Below are positions 47,307-64,000 of a stretch of 64,000 nt of DNA, one piece after another. Position 1 is the first letter of the stretch. Every line of letters starts with the position of its first letter. This stretch comes from Macrostomum hystrix (lineage: Eukaryota > Platyhelminthes > Macrostomidae), in assembly GCA_950097015.1 (NCBI GenBank), contig CATNEN010000038.1, positions 14,254,001 to 14,318,000 on the forward strand. The letters are read 5' to 3'. The notes under the pieces were generated by a model, which worked only from the letters and a program-made list of their open reading frames with translations, was not told where the DNA came from and searched no databases. The position numbers and the translations under genes are program-made.

Positions 47307-64000
<16,694 letters not shown>

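Overview
The window is nuclear DNA from a bilaterian animal. Genes are split by GT-AG introns, the proteins are animal families (basonuclin, neuronal-type synaptobrevin, DDX41, TP53RK/Bud32), and one canonical polyadenylation signal is visible. Vertebrates are unlikely because introns are short and basonuclin is reduced. Acceptor-like sites only 1-55 nt upstream of several start codons, homopolymer-rich proteins and very heavy tandem repetition would fit a lophotrochozoan or flatworm, but species cannot be fixed from the sequence. There are no bacterial operons, CRISPR arrays or convincing tRNA genes.

Layout. 1-386: first exon of TP53RK (minus), running off the left edge. 2941-5394: complete synaptobrevin/VAMP gene (minus) with two alternative copies of one exon. 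5.4-17.8 kb: gene-poor, with a family of related short-period arrays between 9.9 and 14.4 kb. 17826-26382: complete six-exon basonuclin-like zinc-finger gene (plus, 889 aa), followed by a 3.2 kb 26-bp satellite. 32709-33425: Ala/Pro/Gly-rich protein of unknown function (minus), with a probable intron in its 3' UTR. 38665-40449: Gln/Ala-rich protein of unknown function (minus, two coding exons) with a probable 5' noncoding exon and a solo LTR just upstream. 42.7-45.6 kb: two inverted-repeat (MITE or foldback-like) elements. 47307-64000: DDX41 RNA helicase (plus), six exons visible, running off the right edge.

The dominant architectural feature is tandem repetition. Most introns longer than about 250 bp are largely filled by one minisatellite private to that intron: 24 bp, 46 bp and 23 bp units in basonuclin introns; 50, 20, 28 and 29 bp units in DDX41 introns; 35 and 32 bp units in synaptobrevin introns; a 15-16 bp unit in the TP53RK intron. 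The last DDX41 intron is 11.1 kb, almost all of it a 29-bp repeat with higher-order duplication. Many long open frames in the window are by-products of these arrays.

The genes do not form a pathway. They are independent housekeeping (TP53RK, DDX41), secretory (synaptobrevin) and developmental-regulator (basonuclin) loci. The most biologically interesting point is the pair of 80-nt synaptobrevin exons. Reading frame forces them to be mutually exclusive, and each encodes a different membrane-proximal half of the SNARE helix.
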